The position numbers were made by a program, and so were the translations under genes. Below are positions 24,485 through 37,052 of a stretch of 64,000 nt of DNA, one piece after another. The stretch lies in contig JAGTWJ010000007.1 of assembly GCA_020064725.1 (NCBI GenBank), positions 1,364,001 through 1,428,000 of the forward strand. Reading direction: 5' to 3'. Position 1 is the first letter of the stretch, and each line of letters begins with the position of its first letter. Source of the stretch: Drechslerella dactyloides. Taxonomy: Eukaryota; Ascomycota; Orbiliomycetes; Orbiliales; Orbiliaceae. The notes under the pieces are model-generated. The model was given only the letters and a program-made list of their open reading frames with translations, was not told the DNA's origin and did not search any database.

Positions 24485-27233
24485 TTAGAGGTTACCTGCA
24501 CCATCCTGCTCAGCAAAGTCCATCAAAATATCTTCATAATCGCACTCCCATCCTGCACCAGTGCCCATAAAGTTCGTAAGATCTCCAGATTGAACGAATG
24601 TCGGATCGAATGTAGCCCCAGAGTCTATCATCGTTGGGGCCTGAACAGCAGGCATTTGTTCGGCTGCGGACGTGTTTGTTGGAACAAGCATCTGTTCAGT
24701 CATGGAGGCGCTCCCAGGAATAAAAGTTTGGTCGCCCATAGAGATTTCGCCTGGAAAGAAAGGTGGGGCGGCCATAGAAAAGTCTTGCAGATAAAAAGCT
24801 GGATTGGCCGTGTTGGCATACCAAGCGCCAGGGTCCAGTATATTCTCGTACCACGTGCCAGGATCTGTCGTAGTAAAATCTGTTGTGACAGACATCGGAT
24901 CCTGAACGTTGTAGTGTTGCAGAGGGTTGTAGGTGTCGATAGGAAAGGCCGCGTTAGTCATTGGATCAACTGCGGGGACCATCATAGGGTCAAAGGAAGG
25001 ATTGACCATCAGACGGGGGTCCACGGAATACTAGGCCGCGGCAGGTGATCCCAATAGCTGGTTGCCCATTGCATCAACTGGAGTTCCGGGATAGCAATGG
25101 CCAGAGGTTGGAGGTGTGTACACATCCGGCATGCCAGCATACGGTAGGTTGAATGAGCCTCCCGTGTATGCACCACTTCCCGCAACAGCTCCAGGTGTAG
25201 GAAGGTCCAAGGATGTGGGAGATGTATCCCCGGAGTAGGACAAGCATGGTGTCCCAAGACCAGCCGAAGGAGGAGCAGCGGACGCAAACGAGGTGTTTGA
25301 CGTGTTCAGGGTGCGATTGGTGGTGGCAGTGTGCGGTGTTGGTGGGATCGAAGACGTAAAGGCGTCTTGGGCCACGTGTACCTGCGCACCCTGAGTCTGG
25401 ATGGCAACCCGGGTGTCGATCGAGAGAGGAGGGTGACCGTTGCCCGCAGACAGAAAATCAAGATTCGAAGGAGCTGGAGGTCCCGACGGGGCAGTCTGAT
25501 CCGGCTCGGGATCATACGATGCAACCTCGGGCGCATCCATGACATCCTGAGCTAGCAGGGTGGTGTCCGCAGCCTCCATGGCTGTGTGCGGATGACCACC
25601 ACCAGCAGGGCTCGTGACTTCTTCCGAAAGTGGTGGGACAGGGTGAGATGCTGTCGAGGGCTCCGAGGACTTTGACGACTTATTTTTGCGTTTCTTGGGA
25701 GCGGAGGCTCTCTTGCGTGCCTGGCGTTGAGAGGCCCCCGTGGTCCCGAAGTCGTTGACCAAACCTTGCTCGAACGAGTTAAGTGGCTCCTCGTCTTCCG
25801 CGAGTGAGAGTAATAATCCAGGGTGGAGCCGAGTGAACCTGAGGAGCAGGAGAAAGTTAGTTAATCGAAATGTTGTTGCCATTCGGGGAGACCACTGTCT
25901 CATACCGTTTCTGAATGTCAGATATCGTTCTGCCGAAGAAGGCGTAGCGTCGATCACCCGCCGCGAGTCTGAAGCGTCGCTTGTACTATAGCACCCATTA
26001 GCAAAGCTCGCAGTAGCTCAAAAGGAACAGTGGGGGAAACTCACCCGATTGAACGCTACTTGGAGGTCCGCGTCCTCTTCGGCAGTCCAAGGAACGTCGT
26101 GCCTGCGGGTGACCCTTCGTCGACCCGTCGCAGTGGTGAGTTCTGGATCTTCCTCAGGATTTAACCTTGGCGGAGGCACGACCCTCGGCCGGCTGTCACT
26201 CTTCCGTCCGACGCAGCGCTTGCGGTTGAGCTTCTTCTGGAGCCTCGCTGCCTGATAGTCCAGCTCCAGGAAGACTGGGTTCTCTGGGGAAGTCCCATTC
26301 GTGTAGGAGGGCGGGTCTGGAGTAGGACTGTCGACCAGGCCGCTCGTCGTCTTCGTCTTCGCCTTTTGGCAGTGCATCTTGTATTCGTTGGGGAAAATCG
26401 TTCGGAATCTGTCCTTGAGATCAACGTTCTTACGATGCTCAAGTTTGAACCTAGAGAGATACACCGTTAGCATGTATGACACGAACACCGGGGTATTGGG
26501 ATTCAGGACTCACTGTGGATCCGAACGGATCTTCGCCCAACAGCCAATTCCGTAGGCCTCGACGCCCTTGAGAAGCCGCTCCGACTCCTCATCCGTCCAG
26601 TTCACACGAGGCTTGTTCTTCCGCTTCAGCCTCTCGCCTCCCTCGCCGGTTTCACCGGGCGTGACAGCCGCATTAGGTGATCCGGCGGACAAGGGAGGCG
26701 ATTGGGCAGAAGCGGGAGGGACATTGCGAACGACGGGTTGGTGCGTGGTTGACGGCGCGTAAGGTGGGGGAGGACACGACTGAGAAGACAAGGCGCTGCT
26801 TTGCCCTCTCTGGCCCTGCACCCTTGCATGTGGGTGAGCTGCAGGAGCCGAGAAGAGGAGAGGACCCCCCGCCGTAGCAAGCTGATGAGGTGATTGCGAT
26901 GGTGGGGTCGGAAACGTGAGAGGGCTTCTGGACCCAGAGGCAAGAGAAGGAACCGGGAATGTGAGAGGCGGAGGAGTAGGGAACGTGAGAGGAGCCGGGG
27001 TCGGGAAAGTCAGTGGAGGAGGCTGTAGAGAGAAGGCCGAGTTAGCAGTGGACTCGAGAGAGAGGAGGATGGAGGGGGGGCCTGACCTGAGCCTTGGCAC
27101 TCGCCTCGGCCTGCGGCTCTTCGTCAAGGAAGGCCTCGTTGAAGAGATCGTCCATGTCGGTCTCCTCGACTTCATCGGGGAGAGAGCCATTGAACAATTC
27201 GTCCAAGTCGCTGTCCCCGTATTCGGATGCCAT
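24485..27233 (-). CDS. Tay1/Teb1-like double-Myb (telobox) protein with a possible in-frame stop
   Basis: Proteins of this type bind double-stranded telomeric or related promoter repeats. Exons: 27087-27233, 26514-27022, 26045-26450, 25906-25985, 25031-25838. These give 649 residues to a TAG at 25031-25033. The N-terminus is acidic. Next comes a Pro-rich segment with an LTFPTP repeat, then Myb 1 (VNWTDEESERLLKGVEAYG) with a telobox-type third helix (VDLKDRFRTIFP). Myb 2 follows (VPWTAEEDADLQVAFNRYKR, FFGRTISDIQKRF), split by two introns. A KKRKNK basic patch follows, then a long Ser/Thr/Pro-rich tail. The same frame stays open for 181 codons beyond the TAG, to 24485, and ends in an acidic aromatic motif (DYEDILMDFAEQD). 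I include that part in the coordinates; the alternative is a gene ending at 25031. Confidence 0.75.
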
Positions 27234-28466
27234 CGTGAATGATTGGGGAAGAGGGAGAGAAGAGAGAGCGGAAGGAAGAGAGAAGAGAGAGGATGCCGAA
27301 GCCAATCGATGACAGTGCAGGGAACGATGCAATGATGGTGGAAGGATGATGGAGCAGGAAGAGTCCGGATGGGCGGGGAGGAATGCTTATAAAGGGACCG
27401 GCATTGGTCGCGGGAAACTATGGAGGCATCGAGCGTGCGAGTCGAGGGAAACGTGGTGGGCGAGTGTCGATGGTGTCGTCGAGGGTGATGATGGAATAGA
27501 GACGTTGGTGATGGCGAGGGAAAATTATGGCTCACACACATCTCAAATGCTTGGCAGCGCCAGGCCCACACAACCCGAGATGCTCACGGTCGTACAGGCG
27601 CTAGAGCCGATTGCAACAACCTCAACAACAGGTGCCTGTTTGCCCGCATTATCCCTCGTCGAGTGCATGAACAGCTGTATTGTCAGCCCTCGAGTCGGTA
27701 TTAAAATGCTCTGAGTCGGGGATCTGGGGTCGTGACTGCGCGAGCCTGCGTCGTAGAGTCTGCAAAACTAATTTACGTTCTGTCCTCATGCAAGTGAGCT
27801 GATTTCTTTGTCAACGACCCCAAGTTCAATAGATCTAGATCCTTTGATCACGGACACCCGGCACTGACATTTCTAAGCTATAAGGGCGCACTTCCTGCCC
27901 AGGTTGGTAATCAAGCTCTCCCCATCGTACTTCCAGTATACATGTTGCATTGTTTCTCATCCTCGGTGTCAAGTAGTAATGCCATTCTCTCAGGTCTGCC
28001 TCCTTTGGGACCTCAATAGACACAATTCAGTACCCTATTATATCGCGTTCTATCACGACCACAGAGGATAATGTTTGCACTTCTAGAATAGATCAGTTCT
28101 TTGGATTTCTTACAGACATATAGCTTCCTATTTTGTCGTGAATCAAGGGCTGTCCGCGAAGTTAATATAATGCTATCAAGTACATAGTTTCGCAAAAGCG
28201 TCAGATATCCATTCTCGGAGTGTGAACATAAACCTGGCAACATCAGACTTCGACGTTCAAATCACGCCGTTCAAATCACACCGTTCAAATCACACCGTTC
28301 AAATCACACACGGAATATTAACATTATATCATGGAAATAACGATCGATAGATTTCATATTCGCATGCCACCGGGATATCGTTCATTCGTCTATCCATACT
28401 CTTTAGCCGCTCCACTATAGAACAATAAAACAGAACCATAAACGCCATATACACCGCTAATTAGCA
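27234..28466. other. Intergenic between the Myb gene and REV3
   Basis: The first 300 bases are the purine-rich 5' flank of the Myb gene. Minus-strand ORFs at 27835-28023 and 28013-28243 have plausible composition but no family I recognise, and may be remnants. A 14-bp tandem repeat is listed separately. Confidence 0.5.
28254..28309. repeat. Four tandem copies of a 14-bp unit
   Basis: The unit is CGTTCAAATCACAC. The first copy has one substitution (G for A at position 13); the rest are identical in the part shown. This is a short, recent minisatellite in intergenic DNA. Confidence 0.9.
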
Positions 28467-31400
28467 CTACCAATCAATCTCATCCAACTCCTGCAAATGC
28501 TTCAAAAACGGTTCCACAATCGCCCTCTCCGCCCTAACCTTCGTCCCCTCCCTCACGCGGCGATAATACACCGGACAGTCCAGCGAATCGCACGCCACTT
28601 CCTCTCCCGGGCCGACACCCGCACAGCTCCAGCAAACCTTCTTGAGCCCCGCGCTCGCCTTCTCCATCCTCGCCAGCCGGCTTTGTAGATTGTACATGCT
28701 GCCGTCCGCGTCTTCCAAGCATGCCTCGCAGATACCCCGTTCCGTATCGCGAGCGCTGCACACAATACACGCCGAACCCTTCATGAACGCCTCGATCGTA
28801 GCCTTCCGCGCTACTTGTTGTTGCGGGTTATTGTTGTTGTTCGGATCCCGGAAGTCTGGCGGTTCAGTTATCCGTCGTAGCCGTTGTATCTTGGGCATTT
28901 CATCGTACCACGAGCGTACGTTTGCGCCAACGAGATTGAATATTCTTTCGAGCGGGGGGATCAGGTTCTTCGAGATGTAGTACTCGGCGTCCAGTCGGCT
29001 CTGGCTGTCCTCCAGCAGTTCCTCGGGTGACACGCATCTATCCGCTAGCCGTGCGCCGGGAGCACCGCTGACGACCACGTACGGTACACGTTCACCGTAC
29101 TGCGGCTCCGCACGATGGTCCGCTAGCATTTTCTTCGCGGAGATGAGCGCGCCGGGTGGTAGCATCCCCTTTTCGCTATAAGTTCCCAGCCGGACCTCCT
29201 TCGCGAAGCAGAAGTCCTGGATCGACACTTTCTCCGCCATGATCTTGCTGCACTGTCGCTGGAAGTATTCTTTCACCTGCGAGAGGTCAGCCGTGCGGAA
29301 GAGTAGTTTTAAGGCCGCCTCCTCGATCTTCTGTTCCGCGGGCGTGCCGTCGCGCCGCACCGTTTCGATCCCCTTGGCGTCGAACTCCGGTTCCGTTTGG
29401 CTTTTGCTCTCGTATTTGAAACCGACGTACCGCTTTTTCGCGAGGAGGACGCAGGGAAGGTAGACCTTCTCAAACTTGAGCTTGATCGGCCGCGGGTTGA
29501 TCGCCGTCACCGTCCGGGCGATGTCGGCGCCGATGTCGAAGGCTTCGTCCTTCGTCCGGCCGGGGAGGTAGACGAAGAGACTGTCCGTGTCGCCGTAGAC
29601 GACTTCGGCGCCCCACCGCTGCGTCGCGTGGATCAGCTCGATCGCTTTCTCCAGCGTCTCCCGGCCGCTCTGCACGATGCTGTCGGCGATTTCGGCGCAC
29701 GGCATCCGGCCGGAGAATGAGGCGGATGTGTACCCGTAAGTTACGTTTGCAATCAGCTTCAACGCTAGCTGCCGGTTGTTGAGCAGCGCCTGCAGCATTT
29801 TATCTTCCTTGTCAGCCTTCATCCCCTCCTTCACCATCACCCGGGTCTCCAGGATCTCCGACAGCATCTTCGCCAGCAGGGACCGCCGCACCTCCGGCTT
29901 GACGTAAATCATCCCGTTCGGTGCGATATTGACGTGGTCCTTCAGCAGCTCTAGCAGGCCCTGCTGTCGCTGGTACTCCACAAAACCCATCTTGTTCGAC
30001 CCGCCCCGCCATGCGAGCACGCGTCCGAGGCAGGTCGAATAGCAATAATTGAACGCAATCATCACGGACGGATACAGGCTCTGAAAATCCAGCACGAGCA
30101 GCGGACTCGTGTAGAAGTTCGACTGCGGCTCCATCACCAACGGCAGGCACTCGAGCGCATTCTGCGCTCCAACCTGCTTCCGGCTCGGAGAAATCAGCAC
30201 GAAGCACTCCGGCTTCGCGATCCGGAACATCAGCGACTCGACCTTGAACTGCGACCCGCGGCTGAACACGCTGAAGAAGTCCACGCCGAGGAGTCTCGCC
30301 TGCTCGCTCGTCCGCATCACCAGCTCCTGCGCGTCCATCAACTCCAGGTCGATCCGCACCCGGGAAACATAGTACCGGAACACCCGCGCCAGCTGGCTAG
30401 AATGGTCGCCGGTGTACCACCTCGTCAAGTCGCGGTGCGAGTAGTGCGGGATACGGCGGTGCAGGAGATGGAAAGTCACGTTCTCCATCGTATATTGAAG
30501 TAAGTTTAACTCGCCACGCATCACCCGCCAGATATTGATCAAATGCCGACCAGTGACGCGAATGCTCGAGGTATGCGTGAACCCCCAGCGATCAGCCTCC
30601 TTCCCGAACCGCCCGTGAGCCTGTACTCTAACCCGCGACAGCTCGTCACATAGGTTGAAATCGTACTTGTGGCGCGCACGTTCAATCAGGTAGCCCCAGG
30701 AGGAATTGTGCACTTCGTACCCCGTGATGATGTCCGGGTCGAGGTCTCGCACAACTCTCACAAGCGCCAACAGCAGGTCAAGCTCTGTTGTCTCCCGCTC
30801 GACTTCGATCGTGAGCTGCTTTCGCAGCCTGTCCGCGTCGAACTCGGACTCTGACAATATGAGCGCCCCGGTATGTAACCCTTCCTGGAGCCCCTGACTC
30901 GCTTGCTCGGCATCACTCGACCGGAAGCTGTAGAAGATGCAGACTACCTCGTCTTCTACGGGGTCTGGGAGCAGCGTTCCGCGAGTGTTGATGTGTACCT
31001 CCAGGCTCATCATGCTCATATGTTGCACTTCATGGTCAACGCTATCTGACTTCTTTTTCTGGGAGAACTTGAAGCCGTGTTTGTTCCTCTGCGTCGGCCC
31101 GTCAATTTGCGAGAAGAACCCGTTCGTGGGTGCATAGAGTGGTTCCTGGCTGCTTTCCAGTATGGCGGTGTACTTTGCCTCCTCTTCCTGTGCAAGCCAA
31201 TGCTCGACTTCTCTCCGCGACGGCGGCGGTCTCGCAAACTCCCATCGATGGAAGCGTGTCCGTCGGGGCCCCTTCTTACCCTGCTTCTGGAGAGCAGAAG
31301 ATACTGGCGCATCGCCGCCGTCCGGATCGAAGGCCGGGAGGAATTTTACGGTGTTCGACTGCAGCCGAAACTCCTTGCCGGCGTACTCACGCGGCCGGTC

Positions 31401-33651
31401 CGGGACATCTTTCTCATTGCTATAATACGCATCCTGGTAGATTACGTGAGGGAGACCATAATCGTCGAGAGTCGCAATCAGTTCGGCGGCACCTGGCGGC
31501 ACGGCGTTCAAGCAGAACAGCTGCCCACGCGGCGGGAATACAGCCTCGATCCCAGTGGCGAGCGGGACGATTTGCGTCGCTATTTATAACGTTAGCACCG
31601 CCAATCGACGAGATCAGAACTGTCAACTTACCATCAGTGCTCTGGGTGTCCCTGAACGACGACTTTGGGAAACTCAGATGCCTTTGAGAGTCATAATTTG
31701 AGGAGAGCAAGCCCTTCGGCTTCTGGCCTTCTTGAGACTGGGACAGCCGGAGCATGGTCTCCTCGCTTCCATCTTTGACAACCGGAAACGATGATTTGAG
31801 TCCTTTAAGCGTTGAGGTCCGCGAATTTTGCGACGAACGGCCCTGGGAGCCTTGAGAGCCCTGCGATGCGGGCAGCAATCCCTGCGAGGAGCCTTGGGAG
31901 CTAGAGATCCCGTTCTTCCGGGGACTAAACATCGCCTCTACCAACGCCCTCTTGCTCGGCGTCGGCGGAGCCTCCTGTGTGGGCTGCGACAGCGGCTTCT
32001 TCCTCGGTGTACTCGGTACCGGTGTGGACTTTGGTGCCGCTTTGGCAATCGGCCTCGCGGTTCGGATTTCGTAGCTTCCGTCGTCGAGTTTCCGAAGTTT
32101 CAGCGGCCGCTCGACCCCCTTAACCTCAATTCCCCCGGTCTCACCTCTGACTGGCGGCGCGATCATACTGAATAACTCCGCTGGGATATTGAAGTCATGG
32201 GCGACATAGCTCCAACTTTCAGATAACGGCAGGACGCCAAAATCCCCAAAATCGTCTGTCGGGATTACTGTCTGCGACAGCTTCTCCTCCATCTTCTCGA
32301 TCGCCCCGTCCTCCAGCACCTCGTCTCCGGCATCCTCCTCATCTTCATCCTCGTCTTTATCCGCCAACTCATCCGGGACAACCTGCGCATCGTCCGCGCG
32401 GAAGATACCCTCCTCGTCGACGTCCACGCTACTCGCGCTCTGGAACACCTCGGGCGGCATCTGCGCAACCTCATCGCCCTCGGCACTCGGATAGAAATCC
32501 TCCACGGTCTCCCACGTCGTCTTGATCATCCTCGACCTCTCGTCGTTCCTCACAAACGTATCCCAGCGCGGTCGCCGGTCTCTCGCAGCAGCCTCCATCT
32601 CGATCAACTCCGCGATCCGATCCCGATACTCCTCCTCATGCACCCAGCCGCCGTGCATCTCCCGCGTCGCTGCCGAAAACACAACTCCAAAGCTCTCGAC
32701 GCCGATATCCTTCATCTTGCGCCGCCGCTGTTCGTCCCGCCACAGCTCCGCCATGCTCGGCACGAGCTTCTGGTCCAACGGCGTTGGATTCCGCAGCTCA
32801 AGAAAGTCCGAGTGTAGCTCCCGCGGTTCCACATCCAGTCTGTTCAAAATATCCTGCACGCGGATGTCCACCTCGAGCGAGCAATGCGACGTCCGCGGGA
32901 AATCCTCCTCCTCGAGAACACTTTCCCCGCCCACGCTGCCGTCATGGTAGATGTGCGCCTGTCCAGCCTCTTCTTCGCTCGGCAGCGGCTGGCGAAAGTA
33001 CACCCGTGCGCAATTGATGTATCCGCACCCGTAGAGATTGTAGTCCACCATCCATTGCGGGATGAACTGCAAGTGGGCTTCGTACGGCTGAAACTGCGTA
33101 CGGAGGACGGCGCCGCTGCGTAGGAGATCGGACACGCGGGTCGTCGTCGACGGGTTGAGGAGGTAGATTTTGAGGTAGTACTGCCAGCCGACGTGGAAGC
33201 CGAAGAAGGGGACGCCCTTGCAGAGGGTGATGCGGGCGACGAAGACGTTTTTCGGGTCGTTAGCGTTGCGGCGGTAGATTTGGCAGAGGGCATGGTCGAT
33301 GCTCGCGTGCAGGCGGTATATGTACGTCGTCACTGTCGTCGTGTCAGCAGAGTCCTATAACAGGTATGAATAAGGGTGAGGTTGGTGGTGTGCTGTACCA
33401 TCGTCAGGCGCTAGACTGCCCGTATACTCGACGTAGAGGTATGGAAACGCGCCATGGACGTGCGCGCAGACTTTCTGGCCAGTCTCCGTGGCGCCGAAGA
33501 CGCGAATTATGGGCAGCGTGGCCTTAATCTTCTGGCCGGCGGGGGTGGACTTGCTGAGGATGACGGGGTAGTCGAGGCGGGTCGGCGTGGACTGGTAGGT
33601 ATCGACGTTGTTGAGGCGCAAGCGGAATGCGGCCGTTGGTTTGCGGTCCAT
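28467..33651 (-). CDS. REV3: DNA polymerase zeta catalytic subunit
   Basis: Pol zeta performs error-prone translesion synthesis with Rev7. Three exons (33399-33651, 31632-33332, 28467-31579; introns 66 and 52 nt) give about 1,688 residues. The start MDRKPTAAFRLRLNNVDTYQ matches the Rev3 N-terminus, and RLHASIDHALCQIYRRN follows after intron 1. Middle residues are low-complexity. Family-B polymerase motifs are intact: exonuclease-like DIITGYEVHNSSWGY, motif A LDFQSLYPSVMIAFNY (near residue 1154), motif B KLIANVTYGYTSASFSGRMP, motif C YGDTDSLF (near 1315). The C-terminus holds two four-cysteine clusters (CIVC...CEAC near 1588; CWSC...CDSLDC near 1631), the second being the 4Fe-4S site that binds accessory subunits. 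The reading frame is complete. The gene is divergent from Sos7. Confidence 0.97.
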
Positions 33652-33901
33652 GGCAGGCAGAGCTTCATGGTAGACAGACAGACAGTCTGAAGTATGAGTG
33701 AGGCTCGGGTTATTGAATCTTGTAGGCGTAACTGGCCGACATGACGGAAGTTCCGTGGTTGGTGAACTGGAGGTTACATTACCAGGGAAGGCCGCATTCG
33801 GACGCGGGGCACACATCGCGATGCGCATTGGAACGCGAAACGCCAACCGCGACCACCACCCGCCACCACCAACGTCACCACCACCACCAACCACCACCAT
33901 C
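33652..33901. promoter_or_regulatory. Bidirectional promoter between REV3 and Sos7
   Basis: Only 250 bp separate the two start codons. The Sos7 side has a CCACCACCAA-rich leader just before its ATG. No TATA box is evident. Confidence 0.5.
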
Positions 33902-34799
33902 ATGGCCTCCAAGCCGCCCCCGCAGGCCGCGGACGCCAAATCGCCCGAAGAGCTGATCAAGCTGCTCGCAAAGTCGCAGAAGGAGCCGCTCTCCATCCTG
34001 CGCATGCTCAAGGAATCCCAGCAGCGCGACGGCGCCGATTCGACACAGTCCTCCGCGATCCTCGAAGCCGAGCTCACGAGCTACAAGGAATACTTTTCCA
34101 AGCTCCGTTTCCAGTACCTTGAGCAGGTCACCAAAGAGCGTTTTCTGAACGCCATCACCGCGGACGTCCCCGAGCTCGTCGAGGCCGAGGAGATCGAGGC
34201 GCTGGAAATCCGGGTCGCGGCGCAGAAGGCCGAGCTGCGCAAGTGCAAGGAGGAGGTCAACGCTATCAACGCTGAGATATCACGACTCGGACGGAAAGTC
34301 TGCGACGGTACGTATATATTACACCATTCTCGTTAACCTGAATCTCCAGGTCTCTAACATATCTATCGACGTAGAATACGCAGCGTTGAAAACCGCCTCG
34401 ACAACCCTCACCGCCCTCCCAGCCACAATCGCAACCCTCGAATCCGACGTCGCCGCCCTCCTCCATTTCTCCCCTGACGCCGCCGCCTCGACAACGGAAG
34501 ACGCAGACCTAACCCTCCCGCTCCGCGACACCCTGCACAAACTACAGTCCACCGACTCGGAAATCATCCAGCTGCAGCGTCAAATCGACGCCGCAAACCG
34601 GACGATCGCAAGCCGCACGCGCCGCGTGGAGGTGCTGGACCGCGAACTCAAGCCGCTGGAGGAGAATGCAGAGGCGGTGAGCGCGAACGCGGAGGAGAGT
34701 CGCCGGCGGCGAGAGGAGGAGCGGCAGCGGGGGCTTGCGAATCGGGAGAATGTTGGGCGGTGGTATCGTACCGTCGAAGGGGTGTTAGGGGAGCTGTGA
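33902..34799 (+). CDS. SOS7: Kinetochore protein Sos7-like
   Basis: Sos7 forms a complex with Spc7/KNL1 at the outer kinetochore. Two exons (33902-34307, 34375-34799; 67-nt intron) give 276 residues. The product is nearly all predicted coiled coil: long heptad-like stretches of Glu, Lys, Arg, Leu and Ala. The best family signal is the N-terminal block KEPLSILRMLKES, then YKEYFSKLRFQYLEQVTKERFL, which fits the conserved Sos7/Kre28 coiled-coil N-terminus. The ORF can be extended upstream in frame to 33698, but that adds atypical sequence, and the ATG at 33902 has a good context (ATCATGGCC). The family call is from a motif remembered in Sos7 proteins. Other coiled-coil proteins are possible, though less likely. 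Confidence 0.7.
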
Positions 34800-35342
34800 C
34801 GATGTTGAGTCGATTGGTGGTTTGCTGGTGCATTTGTGGTGTTTATTGATAGGTCCTGGTCTGCATATGGGCGTTTCCGGTTCGGGCATTGGCTGCGATA
34901 TTGCTTACATATACGTCGAGAAAAGTGTATAGAGCACAGTGGATAATGAAATTATACGATATATCGATTGAGATACAAATTGTCTCGCTGACTATAGCGT
35001 CCAGCTTCTAGTATACAAGACAGGATACAAATTAGCACAGCAGTCTGTCTAATCGATCAATCTGTCGATTCATATCATCTCAAGATTAGCCAGTGGCATA
35101 CATATATAAACTGGACTTACTCATCCACCCGAGTGTCAATCTATCTAAATGTACAATCGAAGAAAGAAAATATAATATGAACAAAATACTCGTAAACGCC
35201 CCCACGCAGTAACAAAGATAACCGTAACATATCAGCTCCCCGATATAAATCCCATCCGCCACAAAAGTCAACCAAACCACTCTTACAACCAGCCAAGTCT
35301 AGCCTCAATATACCACCCACTCGCGCAAACATTCTAAATCGA
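34800..35342. other. Convergent 3' flanks of Sos7 and pantothenate kinase
   Basis: AT-rich spacer with no recognisable feature. Confidence 0.6.
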
Positions 35343-37052
35343 TCAACCAAAGCTGCTCCTCCGCCTACCCCAGTCCCGCGGCTGCCGTCGCAGAAACGCG
35401 CCCACGGCGCCAAGATACCCCTCGTGCCGCAGAAAGTACGCCTGCTTCTCGCCGCGGCTCCAGAATTTGATGGCGTACGCGAGCGTGTTCATCGTCTGGC
35501 GGTGGCCGCGGATGAAGGAGCCGCCAAAGTAGATGTTTTCAAGGTTGTGGTGCTGCGCCTGCAGGTAGGAAATCTGGCCGATATTGTTGCTGCAACAAGT
35601 CAGTACGAGTTACTACGAGTATGCATACGGGTAGGCTATATTACAAAGCTCTGCGCAACGCGGAGCTCGCGATATAAGACTGCCAATGCATAGGGTATGG
35701 AGGTACTGTACCTGATAGCGTAGAGGAGACTTCGGCTGATATCTTCGGCTTTGAAGTTCTTCATCTTGTCGTTCTTGCAGCTTTCCGCGCATTGCGACGG
35801 AGGATCGTAGTCCGCGCTCGATTCCTCGCCGTTCACGGGATCCGCTGCATCGTCGCCGTTCATAGAATCCGCCGCATTGTCGCCGTTGATAGAATCCGCT
35901 ACATTGTCGCCGTTTACGGTTGCGCCGTTCATCTTGGGCGGCTGCGGCGGCGGCGCGGTGCTCTTCTTGAACACCTTGCCGAACGTGCTGGCTATCGTTG
36001 TGCTCTTCAGGCCTATGCGGCCGTAATCCGTCCCGTAAATGTCGCCGACGAGCATGTCGACGGCGGTGTTGTCGCCGCGGTCCGCGAGCTTGAGCATTTC
36101 GTCAAAGCTGCGGGCGCTGGTGAGCAGCGAGAGGAGGCCCCAGAGGGTGCCGCCGCCGAGGGAGGTGCCGCCTATGCGTTCGAACTTTTGGGGGCCGGAG
36201 ACTTTGATCATGCTTACGCCTGAGCCTATATTCACCAACTACATGTACATTAATACACGTTAGTTATCTGGTGCATGGATGTAAGGAGGGGCGTATGTAC
36301 CAAATATGGGTAAATGTCGTCGGACGGCTCGACGAAACACATGGGATCCTCATCGCTGTACGTGAACACCTCCTCCGGAATCTCGGTCAGGAAGAAATCC
36401 AGCCCAACGATCAAACACTCCATTTCGTCCTCGCGGTATATCTGCACGTCCTCGAGCGCCTGGCAGATCTTGCCGTAGTACTTGTGCGCGCCGCCGCCCG
36501 TCGCCATGACGCAGAGGTTGGCGCTCCGGCTCTTGTCGTCGTCGCTGTAGGATTGCCGCGCGTGCCGCTGGCCCGTTATCAGGATGCCCATGTAGGCTAT
36601 CAGGTCGTCGATGTTTTCCGTTTCGAAGTTGACAAAGTTTAGCCGGCCGCCTTCGTTGTGCGGGTCGCGCGTAAAGTAGACGAGCTTCGCGAGGGAGCCG
36701 CCGATCTGTATAAAACCCTATGTCAGCTGCCGTCTCGCTGAAGCTACTATAGACCTGGGGAAGGATGGACGTACGTCTACGGCGATGTGCGAGACCTCGC
36801 TGCTGTGGTGCGGCAGTCGGATGTCGTTGGTGCCGCTGGGCTTGAGCGCCTTGGGCGGGGACCCGGCCTCCTCGTCGACGATGAAGGCGCCCTCGACATT
36901 GATCCGAATGGTGCCTGGTAACGTTAGCCAGATGAATGCAATTGGCGAGTAGAAACGGCGAGGGGGTGTCTATATATACCGGGGTGGACGATGGCGGAAT
37001 CGATGGTGGTGTTTTTACGCACTCGGCCGGCGAGCTGCGGACGGCTGTCCAT
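35343..37052 (-). CDS. CAB1: Pantothenate kinase (eukaryotic type)
   Basis: The enzyme phosphorylates pantothenate in the first step of CoA synthesis. Five exons (36980-37052, 36775-36914, 36301-36705, 35712-36238, 35343-35589) give 463 residues. Family motifs: HIAVDIGGSLAKLVYF (ASKHA phosphate-1 motif, with the intron between D and I), ANLCVMATGGGAHKY, LVNIGSGVSMIKV, RIGGTSLGGGTLWGL and NNIGQISYLQAQ, then YFGGSFIRGH near the end. A family-atypical insert follows KKSTAPPPQPPK: four or five degenerate NGDxxADSxNGD units of eight to nine residues, between the core and the C-terminal helices. The C-terminus ends RRRSSFG. Intron phases all agree. Confidence 0.95.
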
